Shown here piece by piece: positions 1 through 7,212 of a DNA stretch of 15,229 bases. Location of the stretch: contig JAGHBZ010000151.1 of NCBI GenBank assembly GCA_021160705.1, positions 1-15,229 on the forward strand, written 5' to 3'. A program made the translations under genes and the position numbers. The DNA is from Candidatus Sumerlaeota bacterium. GTDB lineage: Bacteria > Sumerlaeota > Sumerlaeia > MWCT01 > JAGHBZ01. A model generated the notes under the pieces. That model saw nothing but the letters and a program-made list of their open reading frames with translations. It did no database searches and was not told the origin of the DNA. Position 1 is the stretch's first letter. The number at the start of each line of letters is the position of its first letter.

Positions 1-1207
1 CTGCGTAGACCAGCCAGCGCTCTGAGTCTTTGAGGTAGCCCGCTCCTTTTGCCACGAGCGCTGAGAAGAGAACTATTAAGCCAATGCTTGCAAGATACTG
101 GAATCGGTCAGCCACAAACGAAAACTCCATAAAACTGAAATCAATAAAGCCGAGTATGGGGCCAAGCGTTATCGTAAAAAACAACACAGTAACCAGGGGA
201 CCCTTGCCAATTCGTTTTCTTATCAGCCATAGCAGAATAATGACCCCGGCTACACCCATCGGGTAGATATACTGCCACCATACCCGTGAGTCTATATGCC
301 ATCTGGGGTAAATTGCCATAAGGTTCGTGGGTATGAGGAGTTTTCCTGCATAGAACCAGATTGCCCGTCCAGCGATTAGCAATTTATCAATAAAGGAGAA
401 CCCAAATTGACTTTTTTTGAGTTGCCATCCAAACCAGACATCAATTGAAGCAATAATCACGGCAATTGCAAAAAATGGAAGCAAGGGTAAGAGGTCGCGT
501 TTGCTGAGCGAGTCGCGTTTCCAGTATAGCCATAGCAGAATGGCTATGGGAAGGCTGACCGTGATGGATTTGCTTAACATTGCACACACAAATAAAAACA
601 ACGCCACTGCATACATACGCCAGTTTCTACGCCTCTCAAAACTTAAATAAGCAAGAAATGTCAGTAAATAGAACATCCCGGAGAGCACATCTTTGCGTTC
701 AATAATCCAGACAACCGACTCCACGTGTACTGGGTGTAACCCGAAAATCGCTGCTGCAAGCCAGGCGCCCGGGAGCTGTATACGCCGAAGTATCAGCCAG
801 ATAAGAAGTACGTTCAGGAGATGGAGCATTACATTGGTAAAATGATAAATAAACGGACGAAGTCCAGCAATCTGATACTCGCACCAGAACGTTGAATATA
901 CGAGTGGCCAGTAATGTAATTCATGGGGTATTGCAGTCGGGTGAGTCCAGATTTTAAACAGACCATTAATACCCATCCTGAAGAGCATATTCTCGGTAAT
1001 GGCGTCATCGTCCCAGATGAACTCTGCATTAAATGCGGGAAAATAAGCTACCAGAACTATTACTGCAAGCAATATCCCCTGTAGCCAAACGCTGGCGAGC
1101 AGATGACTGCCTGGCGTACTGGTTTCTTTTTGCTGGTTCAGGCGTTTACCTGCACCGGGTCGCTTTTTCTTGAGCCGGCGTCGTGCACGTGATTTATATT
1201 TTGCCAT
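1..1207 (-). CDS. TMTC-like GT-C fold membrane protein, N-terminal part (3' end outside window)
   Basis: The frame is open from the ATG at 1207 to the window edge (402 codons) and the C-terminus lies outside. An in-frame TAA sits two codons upstream of this ATG, and a purine-rich GAGGCGGGG precedes it, so the start is firm. The product opens with a basic cytosolic stretch (MAKYKSRARRRLKKKR), then a transmembrane helix, then a WDDD motif in the first extracytoplasmic loop, typical of GT-C glycosyltransferases. Further landmarks are GLHPVHVESVVW followed by ERKDVLSG, and ADRFQYLASIG near the window edge, separated by hydrophobic helices. These are features of the bacterial relatives of eukaryotic TMTC proteins, which usually continue into tetratricopeptide repeats; those would lie left of the window. 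The family is thought to transfer sugars from a lipid carrier to proteins, but the substrate here is unknown. It may be co-transcribed with the small gene upstream, 126 bp away. Confidence 0.8.
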   Translation of the reverse strand, partial: MAKYKSRARRRLKKKRPGAGKRLNQQKETSTPGSHLLASVWLQGILLAVIVLVAYFPAFNAEFIWDDDAITENMLFRMGINGLFKIWTHPTAIPHELHYWPLVYSTFWCEYQIAGLRPFIYHFTNVMLHLLNVLLIWLILRRIQLPGAWLAAAIFGLHPVHVESVVWIIERKDVLSGMFYLLTFLAYLSFERRRNWRMYAVALFLFVCAMLSKSITVSLPIAILLWLYWKRDSLSKRDLLPLLPFFAIAVIIASIDVWFGWQLKKSQFGFSFIDKLLIAGRAIWFYAGKLLIPTNLMAIYPRWHIDSRVWWQYIYPMGVAGVIILLWLIRKRIGKGPLVTVLFFTITLGPILGFIDFSFMEFSFVADRFQYLASIGLIVLFSALVAKGAGYLKDSERWLVYA

Positions 1208-1333
1208 TATTTACCCCGCCTCACTCATCCATTTTTCGGTAGAAAATCTGCATACTGGACACTGAAGATTCCCTTTCTGTGTTAGATAAGACCACTCGCT
1301 TTGCCTAATCGCAGCTGATTTGCTCAGGTGTGG

Positions 1334-1741
1334 TTATTCTACCGTCACATCTATAATCCAGAACTTACCGTTCTTTTCTTCAGCACGTATTGTCAATTGC
1401 AAAAGGATGCCGTCCTGACTTGAGCTAAGTATGGCTCTGTAGGCATTCGGTGCACCCATTGTAAAGACACTGAACTCGTCGTAAGTGCTACCGGTTTTGG
1501 TTTCAATCTGATAAAGTTCGTCCATTGCACGCTGTGTGTCGTTCTTTGCAGAGGGGTCAGTAACCGCCTGCATATCATTTATCCTGCCCTGCTTGGCGCA
1601 CTCCAGCCAATATTTTACCACATTATACCCGGAACTCTGTGCCTTTGCCTGTACATCTGCGGGGTTGGGTGGTTGCGTAAAATACATATAGGCGAATATA
1701 CCAGCCACGACGATAATTATTAGCACTATCAATTTTCCCAT
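1334..1741 (-). CDS. Small membrane-anchored hypothetical protein
   Basis: This 135-residue protein begins with a short basic tip and a hydrophobic helix (about residues 4-20), followed by a Pro-rich spacer (QPPNPAD) and a soluble extracytoplasmic domain of about 105 residues. I chose the ATG at 1741 rather than the upstream ATG at 1795: AGGAG lies 8 bases before 1741 and the hydrophobic anchor starts right after it. The soluble part has a helix with W-x-x-C-A-K-Q-G-R-I, then strands ending in GKFWIIDVTVE. That layout resembles the NTF2/SnoaL-like fold, in which a closing strand carries a W-x-I pattern, but this is a guess from shape, not a recognised family. A sigma70-type promoter lies just upstream and the TMTC-like gene follows on the same strand. 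Function is unknown. Confidence 0.75.
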   Translation of the reverse strand: MGKLIVLIIIVVAGIFAYMYFTQPPNPADVQAKAQSSGYNVVKYWLECAKQGRINDMQAVTDPSAKNDTQRAMDELYQIETKTGSTYDEFSVFTMGAPNAYRAILSSSQDGILLQLTIRAEEKNGKFWIIDVTVE

Positions 1742-1816
1742 TGTTTTTTTCTCCTTCGCAATTGGATATGCGGTTGAGCAAAATGATAACTTCACAAAGC
1801 AACAGAACTTTATTTA

Positions 1817-1845
1817 ACTATAGAGACCGCAAAGTTAAGTGTCAA
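1817..1845 (-). promoter_or_regulatory. Sigma70-type promoter
   Basis: Read on the minus strand, TTGACA (1845-1840) is followed after exactly 17 bases by TATAGT (1822-1817). Transcription would start near 1810, leaving a leader of about 70 bases before the ATG at 1741. This is the most canonical promoter I find in the window. It probably drives the small membrane-anchored gene and perhaps the TMTC-like gene behind it. Confidence 0.75.
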
Positions 1846-2052
1846 GAGAACGAAACTCTGTGCGAAGCAGGAGTCCTGAGAATGACTACTCTACAGAATA
1901 AAAGAATAAATGCACAACCTGAGCACCTATCCGTAGCTATAAACCAGAAGTAAACCGCAACTCCTAAAAATGAAAAATTTCGCTTTGTTGCCAGGATATA
2001 GTAGTATTACTTTCCCTTTCTGATTGAAGGGAAAAATCTCACTATCTCACAA

Positions 2053-2122
2053 CTATCCTGGTCTCCTGGATTCCTTATTAATGTTCTTTTTTCTATTAGG
2101 AAACCAGGAAGCCAGGAATAGG
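2053..2122. repeat. Long imperfect inverted repeat (CCTGG/CCAGG hairpin)
   Basis: Arms at about 2053-2082 and 2095-2122 are complementary over nearly 28 bases with a few mismatches, around a T-rich loop. Each arm holds two spaced CCTGG (left) or CCAGG (right) pentamers. No T-run follows the stem, so it is not a standard intrinsic terminator. It lies in the noncoding stretch 1846-2200, where I see no gene. Confidence 0.65.
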
Positions 2123-2200
2123 AGTTAACCTGTGAAGCTCAGCTCTCATTTTCACATTTCAGGGATTTAGAGATTAGTGGTCGGCGATAAGGATGATGAA

Positions 2201-2304
2201 CCTTAATAAACCGACTTAAACCGACTAACCGACTTAAACCGACTTAACCGACTTAACCGACTAACCGACCAAACCGATTAAACCGACACAACGGACATAA
2301 CGGA
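2201..2304 (-). repeat. Short tandem repeat array, TCGGTTAAG-type, copy 1
   Basis: Read on the minus strand, about eleven units of 8-10 bases follow one another. Two are TCCGTT-type and the rest TCGGTT-type, with a variable 2-4 base tail (AAG, TAAG, AG, TGG). The array ends in TTAAGG. The unit is too short for CRISPR and has no spacers. A second array at 4417-4521 has the same unit and the same internal order in the opposite orientation. Confidence 0.85.
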
Positions 2305-2384
2305 TTTCCTTACAACCCTAAAATATGTGATATTCCTGCTGAAGAGAAAAAAGAGGTTTTTAATGGTACCAAAAGAATGTGTTA

Positions 2385-2602
2385 TAACCTCTGTGACCTC
2401 TGAGTCCTCAGTGGCAAGTTATAAACTTTTCTTTTCGCGAAGATTCGCGCCCATTCGTGGTTTCTATTCACGCTCTACTAAAATTGACAAAATTTAGCCA
2501 CGGAAGGGCACGGAAACACACGGAAAGGACTTACCGCTGACCGCCATCCGCTACCCGCCTGACCGCTTTCTTCCGTGCCACTCTCTGTGATTCAGTGGCT
2601 GA
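2385..2602. repeat. Patchwork of degenerate CTCTGTG, TTCGTGG and CCACGGAA repeats
   Basis: The stretch 2305-2803 has no convincing gene. It holds a CTCTGTG-CCTCTG-GTCCTC-GTGGC tract (2385-2416), a TTCGCG...ATTCGTGG tract (2435-2460), an AGCCACGGAA...CACGGAAA tract (2496-2526) and its inverted partner TTCCGTGCCACT...CAGTGGCT (2571-2600). Between the last two lies a run of ACCGC-like units (2533-2568). These words recur as dispersed intergenic scraps in many environmental bacterial genomes; their role is not established. Confidence 0.6.
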
Positions 2603-2614
2603 TTGCATCTTTTT

Positions 2615-2735
2615 AACCACGAATTAGCACTAATTCTCACTAAATTTTCCCTAACATAATAAGACATTCTATAAAATTGAGATTTCTTATAGACGTTTAG
2701 CTTAGCTCCTGAATTCGTGCTCATTTGTGGTTGCT
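2615..2735. repeat. Inverted pair of CCACGAATT-type elements
   Basis: The left arm (2615-2640, AACCACGAATTAGCACTAAT and following) is complementary, with few mismatches, to the right arm (2710-2733, GAATTCGTGCTCATTTGTGG). They enclose about 70 AT-rich bases. The structure has the size and shape of a small non-autonomous inverted-repeat element. It lies 70 bases downstream of the gene that ends at 2804. Confidence 0.6.
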
Positions 2736-2803
2736 GTCCAATCTTCACCCCCTCGCTAAAATGCGAAAATGAGATCTGACCCTACTACTTCCCACAACTT
2801 CTC

Positions 2804-3751
2804 CTAATGCCCTCTTTTGTTCAATATTGTAAGAGCACGATTTCGTATCAGCCAGTTCGGTGACCTATATCTCTCTAATTCCTCTATCTCCCTACCGGGT
2901 ATTTTCTTCTCGTTCTTTAAAGACTCAATAATTGCATCATATTCTTTCGTAAAATCAGAATCTATCCAGATGTTACTTTCTGAGAAAAGATAACTATAAT
3001 TCAGAAAAATTTGCAGGTAGAAAAAATATTTATATTCCTTAGTCTTTTTATAATTACTCAGTAGAAATAATATGGCTTTTTCCAAGTACCCCGCTTTGTC
3101 TAACGAAAAGGTGCTTTCAACCACCTCATCTCCATCGGTATTAACTGCTCTTACCCATTGTTCCCAGACCTTTTTATTTGAATTTTTTTGAATTCTTCTC
3201 ACCTCTTCCCTTTCTGAGGACACCCTTTCTTCACCCCGGGGAAAATTTTCCTTATATTCACATATCTCTCTCAGTTCCTTATCTTGCATAGCATATAAAG
3301 ATAAAAGCCTTTTTTGATTCTTCTCGCCATAAGTCTCTGGCTTTATTGCCTCAATTAAAGACCTATAATTTCTCAAAAAATTCGCGTCCCTGAATATATC
3401 TTTGGCTGGTTTGTTATTTTTATTAATGTTATGCTGGGTGGAAATAAGCAAGGCATCCAGAATAGTATAATAAAAATTTCTCTTCTCTTTTTCATCAACG
3501 TATTTCTTCAATAAAAACAAGATGGCTTTATCCAATTGTCCGGTTTTTGACAAATTCTCAACATCTTCATATGTGATTTCGCTTAAAGTGTTTATGCTCA
3601 CCACCCATTTATCCCAGACTTCCTTTCCTGATAATTTCCTTTCTTGTACTATAAGTTTAGAGAGTAGAAAATAAGACAGAACCCCTATCAGTAATATAAT
3701 CAGGAAAATAATCCTGAGTTTTTTCAATGATTTTGTTCTCTTAATGTTCAT
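2804..3751 (-). CDS. Membrane-anchored protein with an internal domain duplication, coupled to the RHS tip
   Basis: The start is set by an ATGA overlap: the ATG at 3751-3749 shares bases with the TGA of the RHS-tip gene. This gives 315 residues. A basic N-terminus leads into one hydrophobic helix (about 13-31), so the rest is probably extracytoplasmic. That part holds two homologous copies of about 120 residues, offset by 150: KEVWDKWV (43-50) matches KKVWEQWV (193-200), and DKAILFLLKKY (74-84) matches EKAILFLLSNY (224-234). Similarity continues through an aromatic helix and a later D-F...Y..IIE.L stretch. The sequence is Lys/Glu-rich and predicted mainly helical. I recognise no family. Overlap with a cysteine-rich RHS tip suggests coupled translation and a shared task. 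An immunity-like or accessory role is possible but unproven. Confidence 0.75.
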   Translation of the reverse strand: MNIKRTKSLKKLRIIFLIILLIGVLSYFLLSKLIVQERKLSGKEVWDKWVVSINTLSEITYEDVENLSKTGQLDKAILFLLKKYVDEKEKRNFYYTILDALLISTQHNINKNNKPAKDIFRDANFLRNYRSLIEAIKPETYGEKNQKRLLSLYAMQDKELREICEYKENFPRGEERVSSEREEVRRIQKNSNKKVWEQWVRAVNTDGDEVVESTFSLDKAGYLEKAILFLLSNYKKTKEYKYFFYLQIFLNYSYLFSESNIWIDSDFTKEYDAIIESLKNEKKIPGREIEELERYRSPNWLIRNRALTILNKRGH

Positions 3752-4308
3752 CCATTTACACAATCTCGACACTCCTGGCAATCCCCTGGCTTACCGGGTG
3801 GGGGCACACTTTCACAATCACATTGCTTGGTTCTCCCGCCTCCGGGGTCATATGGATTATAAAGAGGAAATGCGAGACTACATTTTCCCTTTAAACAGCA
3901 CCCAAATGCTGCTCCACACCACCATAGGCATTTTCTTAATCCCCTTGTTCGCGAACCTCCATATTTGGTTATACAATTGGCAGTGCAAGTGTTTAAAGAG
4001 AGTTGACAAAGTACTCTCTGCACTGGAGATGGTTTCTTTTTCTTCACTCCTAAACTATCTATGTAGCAAATAGGATTGTTTTCGGTATAAACAAATGGAT
4101 GCTCTTCATAAGGTGGATACAAAGATTTTCTCAAGAATCTCCCAAGTTTCGGCTCGTACCAGCGGAAATAGAAATAATAGAGTCCGATGGTGGGGTAGAA
4201 ACATTTGGTGGTGAGGTGGTAGCCGCTGGAGGAGCCGGAGAGGATATTGCCGAAGGCGTCCTGGTCGTAGGAGGCGTAGAGGGTTCCATCTTCTTGCGTT
4301 ATGTCCAT
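3748..4308 (-). CDS. 5'-truncated RHS-repeat protein tip with cysteine-rich tail
   Basis: Residues 13-87 match the conserved end of RHS/YD-repeat core proteins: SYDQDAFGNIL, then GLYYFYFRWYEPKLGRFL, then ENNPICYIDSLG in place of the usual NNPxxxxDPxG. The tail after it (about 100 residues) is not RHS; it carries 13 cysteines, with CC, CxC and CxxC patterns, and would be the variable C-terminal region. RHS-like sequence also continues in frame upstream of the ATG used here (SLWYHYDRLGNV just before it). The frame stays open to a TGA at 4479-4477 inside a short-repeat array, with no good start codon. Full RHS proteins usually run to well over 1000 residues, so this is either a remnant or an orphan tip cassette. 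The stop overlaps the next gene's start (ATGA). Expression is uncertain because no promoter is visible. Confidence 0.75.
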   Translation of the reverse strand: MDITQEDGTLYASYDQDAFGNILSGSSSGYHLTTKCFYPTIGLYYFYFRWYEPKLGRFLRKSLYPPYEEHPFVYTENNPICYIDSLGVKKKKPSPVQRVLCQLSLNTCTANCITKYGGSRTRGLRKCLWWCGAAFGCCLKGKCSLAFPLYNPYDPGGGRTKQCDCESVPPPGKPGDCQECRDCVNG

Positions 4309-4416
4309 AACGTTACCGAGCCTATCGTAGTGATACCAGAGAGATTCTTCTTCTTTCTCTCCGAAAATGCACTCGCTTATTATAAAGCCGATGGCTTTGG
4401 GTTGTAAAGTATTAAT

Positions 4417-4521
4417 TCCGTTGAGTCCGTTGAGTCCGTTTGGTCGGTTAAGTCGGTTTGTCGGTTGGTCGGTTAATCAGTTTAGTCGGTTAAGTCGGTT
4501 AAGTCGGTTCGTCGGTTAAGG
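4417..4521 (+). repeat. Short tandem repeat array, TCGGTTAAG-type, copy 2
   Basis: About twelve units of 8-9 bases on the plus strand: three TCCGTT-type, then TCGGTT-type with tails AAG, TG, GG, AA and CG (one reads TCAGTT), ending in TTAAGG. This is the same unit, order and end as the array at 2201-2304, but inverted. On the minus strand it forms the upstream edge of the RHS reading frame, where it would encode NGLNGLNGI before a stop codon. Confidence 0.85.
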
Positions 4522-4672
4522 AGGACTCTGGAAATATCATAATGAGCAAAAATAAAGATGCTTGCAATGAAGTAGAAAAATATTGCTTTCTCCCTGTGCG
4601 GGGAGGATAGAGCGAATTTTAAAGACAATTATAACGTTTTTTATTTGAAATAAGTGGAATTTTCTTTTTAGA

Positions 4673-4764
4673 GGTCGCTCCTAAGGAGCTCGGATGTGTT
4701 TACTTGTTGCCATTAACCCCGGCGCTCACGCACCCTGCTACGTACAGGTCGTTCCTCCGTAACT
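4673..4764 (+). repeat. REP-like dispersed element, copy 1
   Basis: This element begins with GTCGCTCCTAAGGAGCTC (a GCTCC/GGAGC hairpin) and continues through CGCTCACGCAC and GCTACGTACAGGTCGTTCC to CCGTAAC. A second, inverted and expanded copy lies at 11220-11373. It occupies the middle of the noncoding stretch 4522-4929, where I see no gene. Confidence 0.65.
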
Positions 4765-4787
4765 ATATCAAAAATGAAGCGGTATAA

Positions 4788-4818
4788 ATTTCATTTGTTA
4801 AATCTCAAATGGGAAATG
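4788..4818. promoter_or_regulatory. Inverted repeat upstream of the response regulator gene
   Basis: ATTTCATTTG and CAAATGGGAAAT form an imperfect inverted repeat with an 8-base loop, about 110 bases before the response regulator start. A TATAAT (4908-4913) lies closer to the gene but has no good -35 partner. The repeat may be an operator or chance in AT-rich DNA. Confidence 0.3.
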
Positions 4819-4929
4819 TCATTATTTGCACAACTTAGACAATGGAGAAGTTTATGGAACGAAATTTTGCATTTGAATAGTGGTCAGATTTTATCTTAAT
4901 TTAGAATTATAATCAGTGGGGGAGAGCTG

Positions 4930-5595
4930 ATGCGAATCTTATTAATAGAAGATTCAAAACGGTTACGTCGTTCTATTACCATAGGCTTAAAACAGGCGGG
5001 TTATAAGGTGGATGCTACCGGGGATGGAGAAGAGGGACTCTGGTATGCGGAGTCTTATAATTATGATGTGATTATTCTGGATTTGATGCTACCGGGAATG
5101 GACGGGTTAAATATTCTTCGCAGACTTCGTGAGCAGGGTAGAAATCTACACGTGCTTATTCTTTCTGCAAAGGATACTGTGGAAGATAGGGTCAGAGGAC
5201 TCCGGGCGGGTGCCGATGATTATCTGATAAAGCCTTTTGCATTTGAAGAATTGCTGGCACGGGTGCAGGCACTGGTGCGGCGGCGATACGGAGTCAAGAA
5301 CAACCTAATCACCATTGGTGAGTTGCAAGTTGATGTTGCGAAGCGTGAGGTCAGCCGAAATGGGCAAATTATTGACCTTCCTCCACGTGAATATGCCTTG
5401 TTAGAATTTCTGGTAATGCGCCGTGGTTCTGTGGTCACTCGCAGTGAAATTGAGGAACATCTATATGACGAAAATGTGGAACTGATGAGTAACGTGGTAG
5501 ATGCCGCTATCTGCTCGCTTCGGAAGAAGATTGATAAACCCGGTAAACCATCGCTTATTAAAACTCGGCGTGGGATGGGATATATTATTGAATAA
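4930..5595 (+). CDS. OmpR/PhoB-family response regulator
   Basis: This 221-residue protein has a receiver domain (1-118) and a winged-helix DNA-binding domain (about 125-221). The receiver carries the acidic pair E7-D8, phosphoacceptor D51 in the context LDLMLPGMDG, conserved S79 and K101 (LIKPF). The effector half shows LPPREYALLEFL, the transactivation-loop region with RSEIEEHLYD, the recognition-helix area SNVVDAAICSLRKKID and the closing RRGMGYIIE. Length and layout are standard. The start follows a GGGGGAG purine run. The cognate kinase begins 47 bases later on the same strand, and a PepSY-type gene follows that. Two 11-bp direct repeats in front of the PepSY gene are plausible targets. 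The signal sensed is unknown. Confidence 0.95.
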   Translation: MRILLIEDSKRLRRSITIGLKQAGYKVDATGDGEEGLWYAESYNYDVIILDLMLPGMDGLNILRRLREQGRNLHVLILSAKDTVEDRVRGLRAGADDYLIKPFAFEELLARVQALVRRRYGVKNNLITIGELQVDVAKREVSRNGQIIDLPPREYALLEFLVMRRGSVVTRSEIEEHLYDENVELMSNVVDAAICSLRKKIDKPGKPSLIKTRRGMGYIIE

Positions 5596-5642
5596 TTGCG
5601 ACTGAAGTACGGTTCAGATTTGGTTTGACACGTAGGATACCG

Positions 5643-7145
5643 ATGAGACAAAAACCAAAAAATTTAAAAAAACGACTCTTACTCAGATTATTCGTACTCA
5701 CTATTTTGATTTTTATATTAGTCGGGGGGCTAATTTTACAGCGCAGTCATCAGGCATTGTATCAGGCACTGGACACTGAACTTCAAGCACGTCTCAATTC
5801 ATTAATGGCATTAACTGAATTTGAGAAAGATGGGGAGATAGATTTTGAATTCTCCGATGAACCTTTCGGTAGTTATGGTGATTCTTCATTTGCTAAGTAC
5901 TTTTTGATTAAAAGAGTTGCAGACGGTGAAATCCTTAAAATGTCAAAATCATTAGCGATGATTAACTTTACCATACCCGGCTCAGCCAAACCGCCTGTTG
6001 CGAGGCGACCTTATTTTTTTAATGCAGAAATTAACGGGAAAAAAGTTCGCTGTCTGACAACGTGCATCTATCCACAAATAGGAGAAGTCAGCGAAAGAGA
6101 AAAAATAAACAGAGATGAGGTTATAGGGGATATAGGGGATTCGTCTGAGTTCTCGGACGAGGCGGTACAAAGAAAAAATGAACTCCTTTATTTTGTGGCA
6201 ATTGACCGCTCTGCAACTGATAATCAATTCTGGCAGGTGACCAGACTCACTGTAATGTCGCTTGGCATTGGATTGGTTCTGCTAATGCTACTTGGCGGAG
6301 TGATTTTGACCAGGAGTCTTGCGCCACTTTACACGCTTGAGCGACAGGTCAAATCTGTATCAGCAAGTCACCTTGTCCCTGTAGATGTGCCAGATGTGGC
6401 GGAGGTCGCCAACGTCGCACGTGCATTAAATCAGCTTATCTTTAACTTAAAAAAAGCACTCCAGCGTGAACGACAATTTACTGCAGATGTCGCCCACGAA
6501 CTCCGAACCCCTATAGCAGAGATTCGCACCCTGACCGAGGTCGCTTTGTCTCAAAAGGAACGGATTTCTGAAATAGAACGCAAAAATTATGAGGACATCC
6601 TTGCATCTACAAAACAAATGCAGCACATTGTCACCAATCTCTTAACCCTTGCTCGCTATGATGCCGGCGCTTTGAAATGCCAGACCACAAAATTTGACCT
6701 GGCTGAATTGGTGAAAAAAATCTGGACTCAATTTATTCCATCTGCTTCCTCTAAAAATATCTCTGCAGAGTACCGAGTAACATCCGGAATGATAATTGAG
6801 ACCGATAAATATTTGCTTGAAACAATGTTGCATAACTTATTCTCTAATGCAACAACATATACTCCAGAGAACGGGAAGATTGAATGGGGTGTTCAATCTG
6901 AAGACGACAATTTTACTTTATTTATTTCCAACAGTCCTGTTTCCCTGACCGAACAAGACCTACCTCACCTGACTGAACGATTCTGGCAAAAAGAGAGTGT
7001 CCGTTCCCCTGACACTCATCATTGCGGATTAGGGTTATCTTTAGTACAGGCGCTGGCAGACATTCTTGGGTTTGTCCTTAAATTTGAGTTAACCACTCCA
7101 TCCACGCTCACTGTCTCCATTATGGGCAGATTGTCTCCAGAGTGA
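5643..7145 (+). CDS. Membrane sensor histidine kinase
   Basis: I use the ATG at 5643 (AGGA 6-7 bases upstream) rather than the in-frame TTG at 5625; this gives 500 residues. Helix one (about 13-33) and helix two (about 203-223) flank an extracytoplasmic sensor region of about 165 residues that is rich in acidic residues near its end. A HAMP-like linker follows (SLAPLYTLERQV). The phosphoacceptor is H285 in FTADVAHELRTPIAEIRTL. The ATPase domain has the N box HNLFSNATTY (398 and 402 are Asn), an F box (ERFWQ) and a G2 box (CGLGLSLVQ). The usual DxGxG of the G1 box is replaced by NSPVS, so that region is degenerate. The gene follows its response regulator closely and probably shares its transcript. 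Layout resembles heavy-metal or TctE/QseC-type kinases, but the ligand cannot be read from sequence. Confidence 0.93.
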   Translation: MRQKPKNLKKRLLLRLFVLTILIFILVGGLILQRSHQALYQALDTELQARLNSLMALTEFEKDGEIDFEFSDEPFGSYGDSSFAKYFLIKRVADGEILKMSKSLAMINFTIPGSAKPPVARRPYFFNAEINGKKVRCLTTCIYPQIGEVSEREKINRDEVIGDIGDSSEFSDEAVQRKNELLYFVAIDRSATDNQFWQVTRLTVMSLGIGLVLLMLLGGVILTRSLAPLYTLERQVKSVSASHLVPVDVPDVAEVANVARALNQLIFNLKKALQRERQFTADVAHELRTPIAEIRTLTEVALSQKERISEIERKNYEDILASTKQMQHIVTNLLTLARYDAGALKCQTTKFDLAELVKKIWTQFIPSASSKNISAEYRVTSGMIIETDKYLLETMLHNLFSNATTYTPENGKIEWGVQSEDDNFTLFISNSPVSLTEQDLPHLTERFWQKESVRSPDTHHCGLGLSLVQALADILGFVLKFELTTPSTLTVSIMGRLSPE

Positions 7146-7212
7146 TGCGCAAATCCAATGCTTGCTTAAATGGAATTTTAAATGTGGAGTTTTTCCGATA
7201 TATAACTGTGGA

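Noticed and set aside
417..650. Plus-strand ORFs at 84-266 and 417-650 and minus-strand shadows at 699-1029
   Set aside because: They lie inside the continuous minus-strand TMTC-like frame, which has clear family motifs throughout.
2201..2304. CRISPR array
   Set aside because: Units are 8-10 bases with no unique spacers, and no cas gene is present.
4542..4610. Short ORF of 22 codons starting MSKNKDACNEVEKYC after the second array
   Set aside because: The only Shine-Dalgarno-like AAGGAGG lies about 17 bases upstream, too far, and there is no supporting context.
5220..5651. Minus-strand ORF of 143 codons across the response regulator gene
   Set aside because: It is antisense to a well-supported winged-helix coding region and shows no family features.
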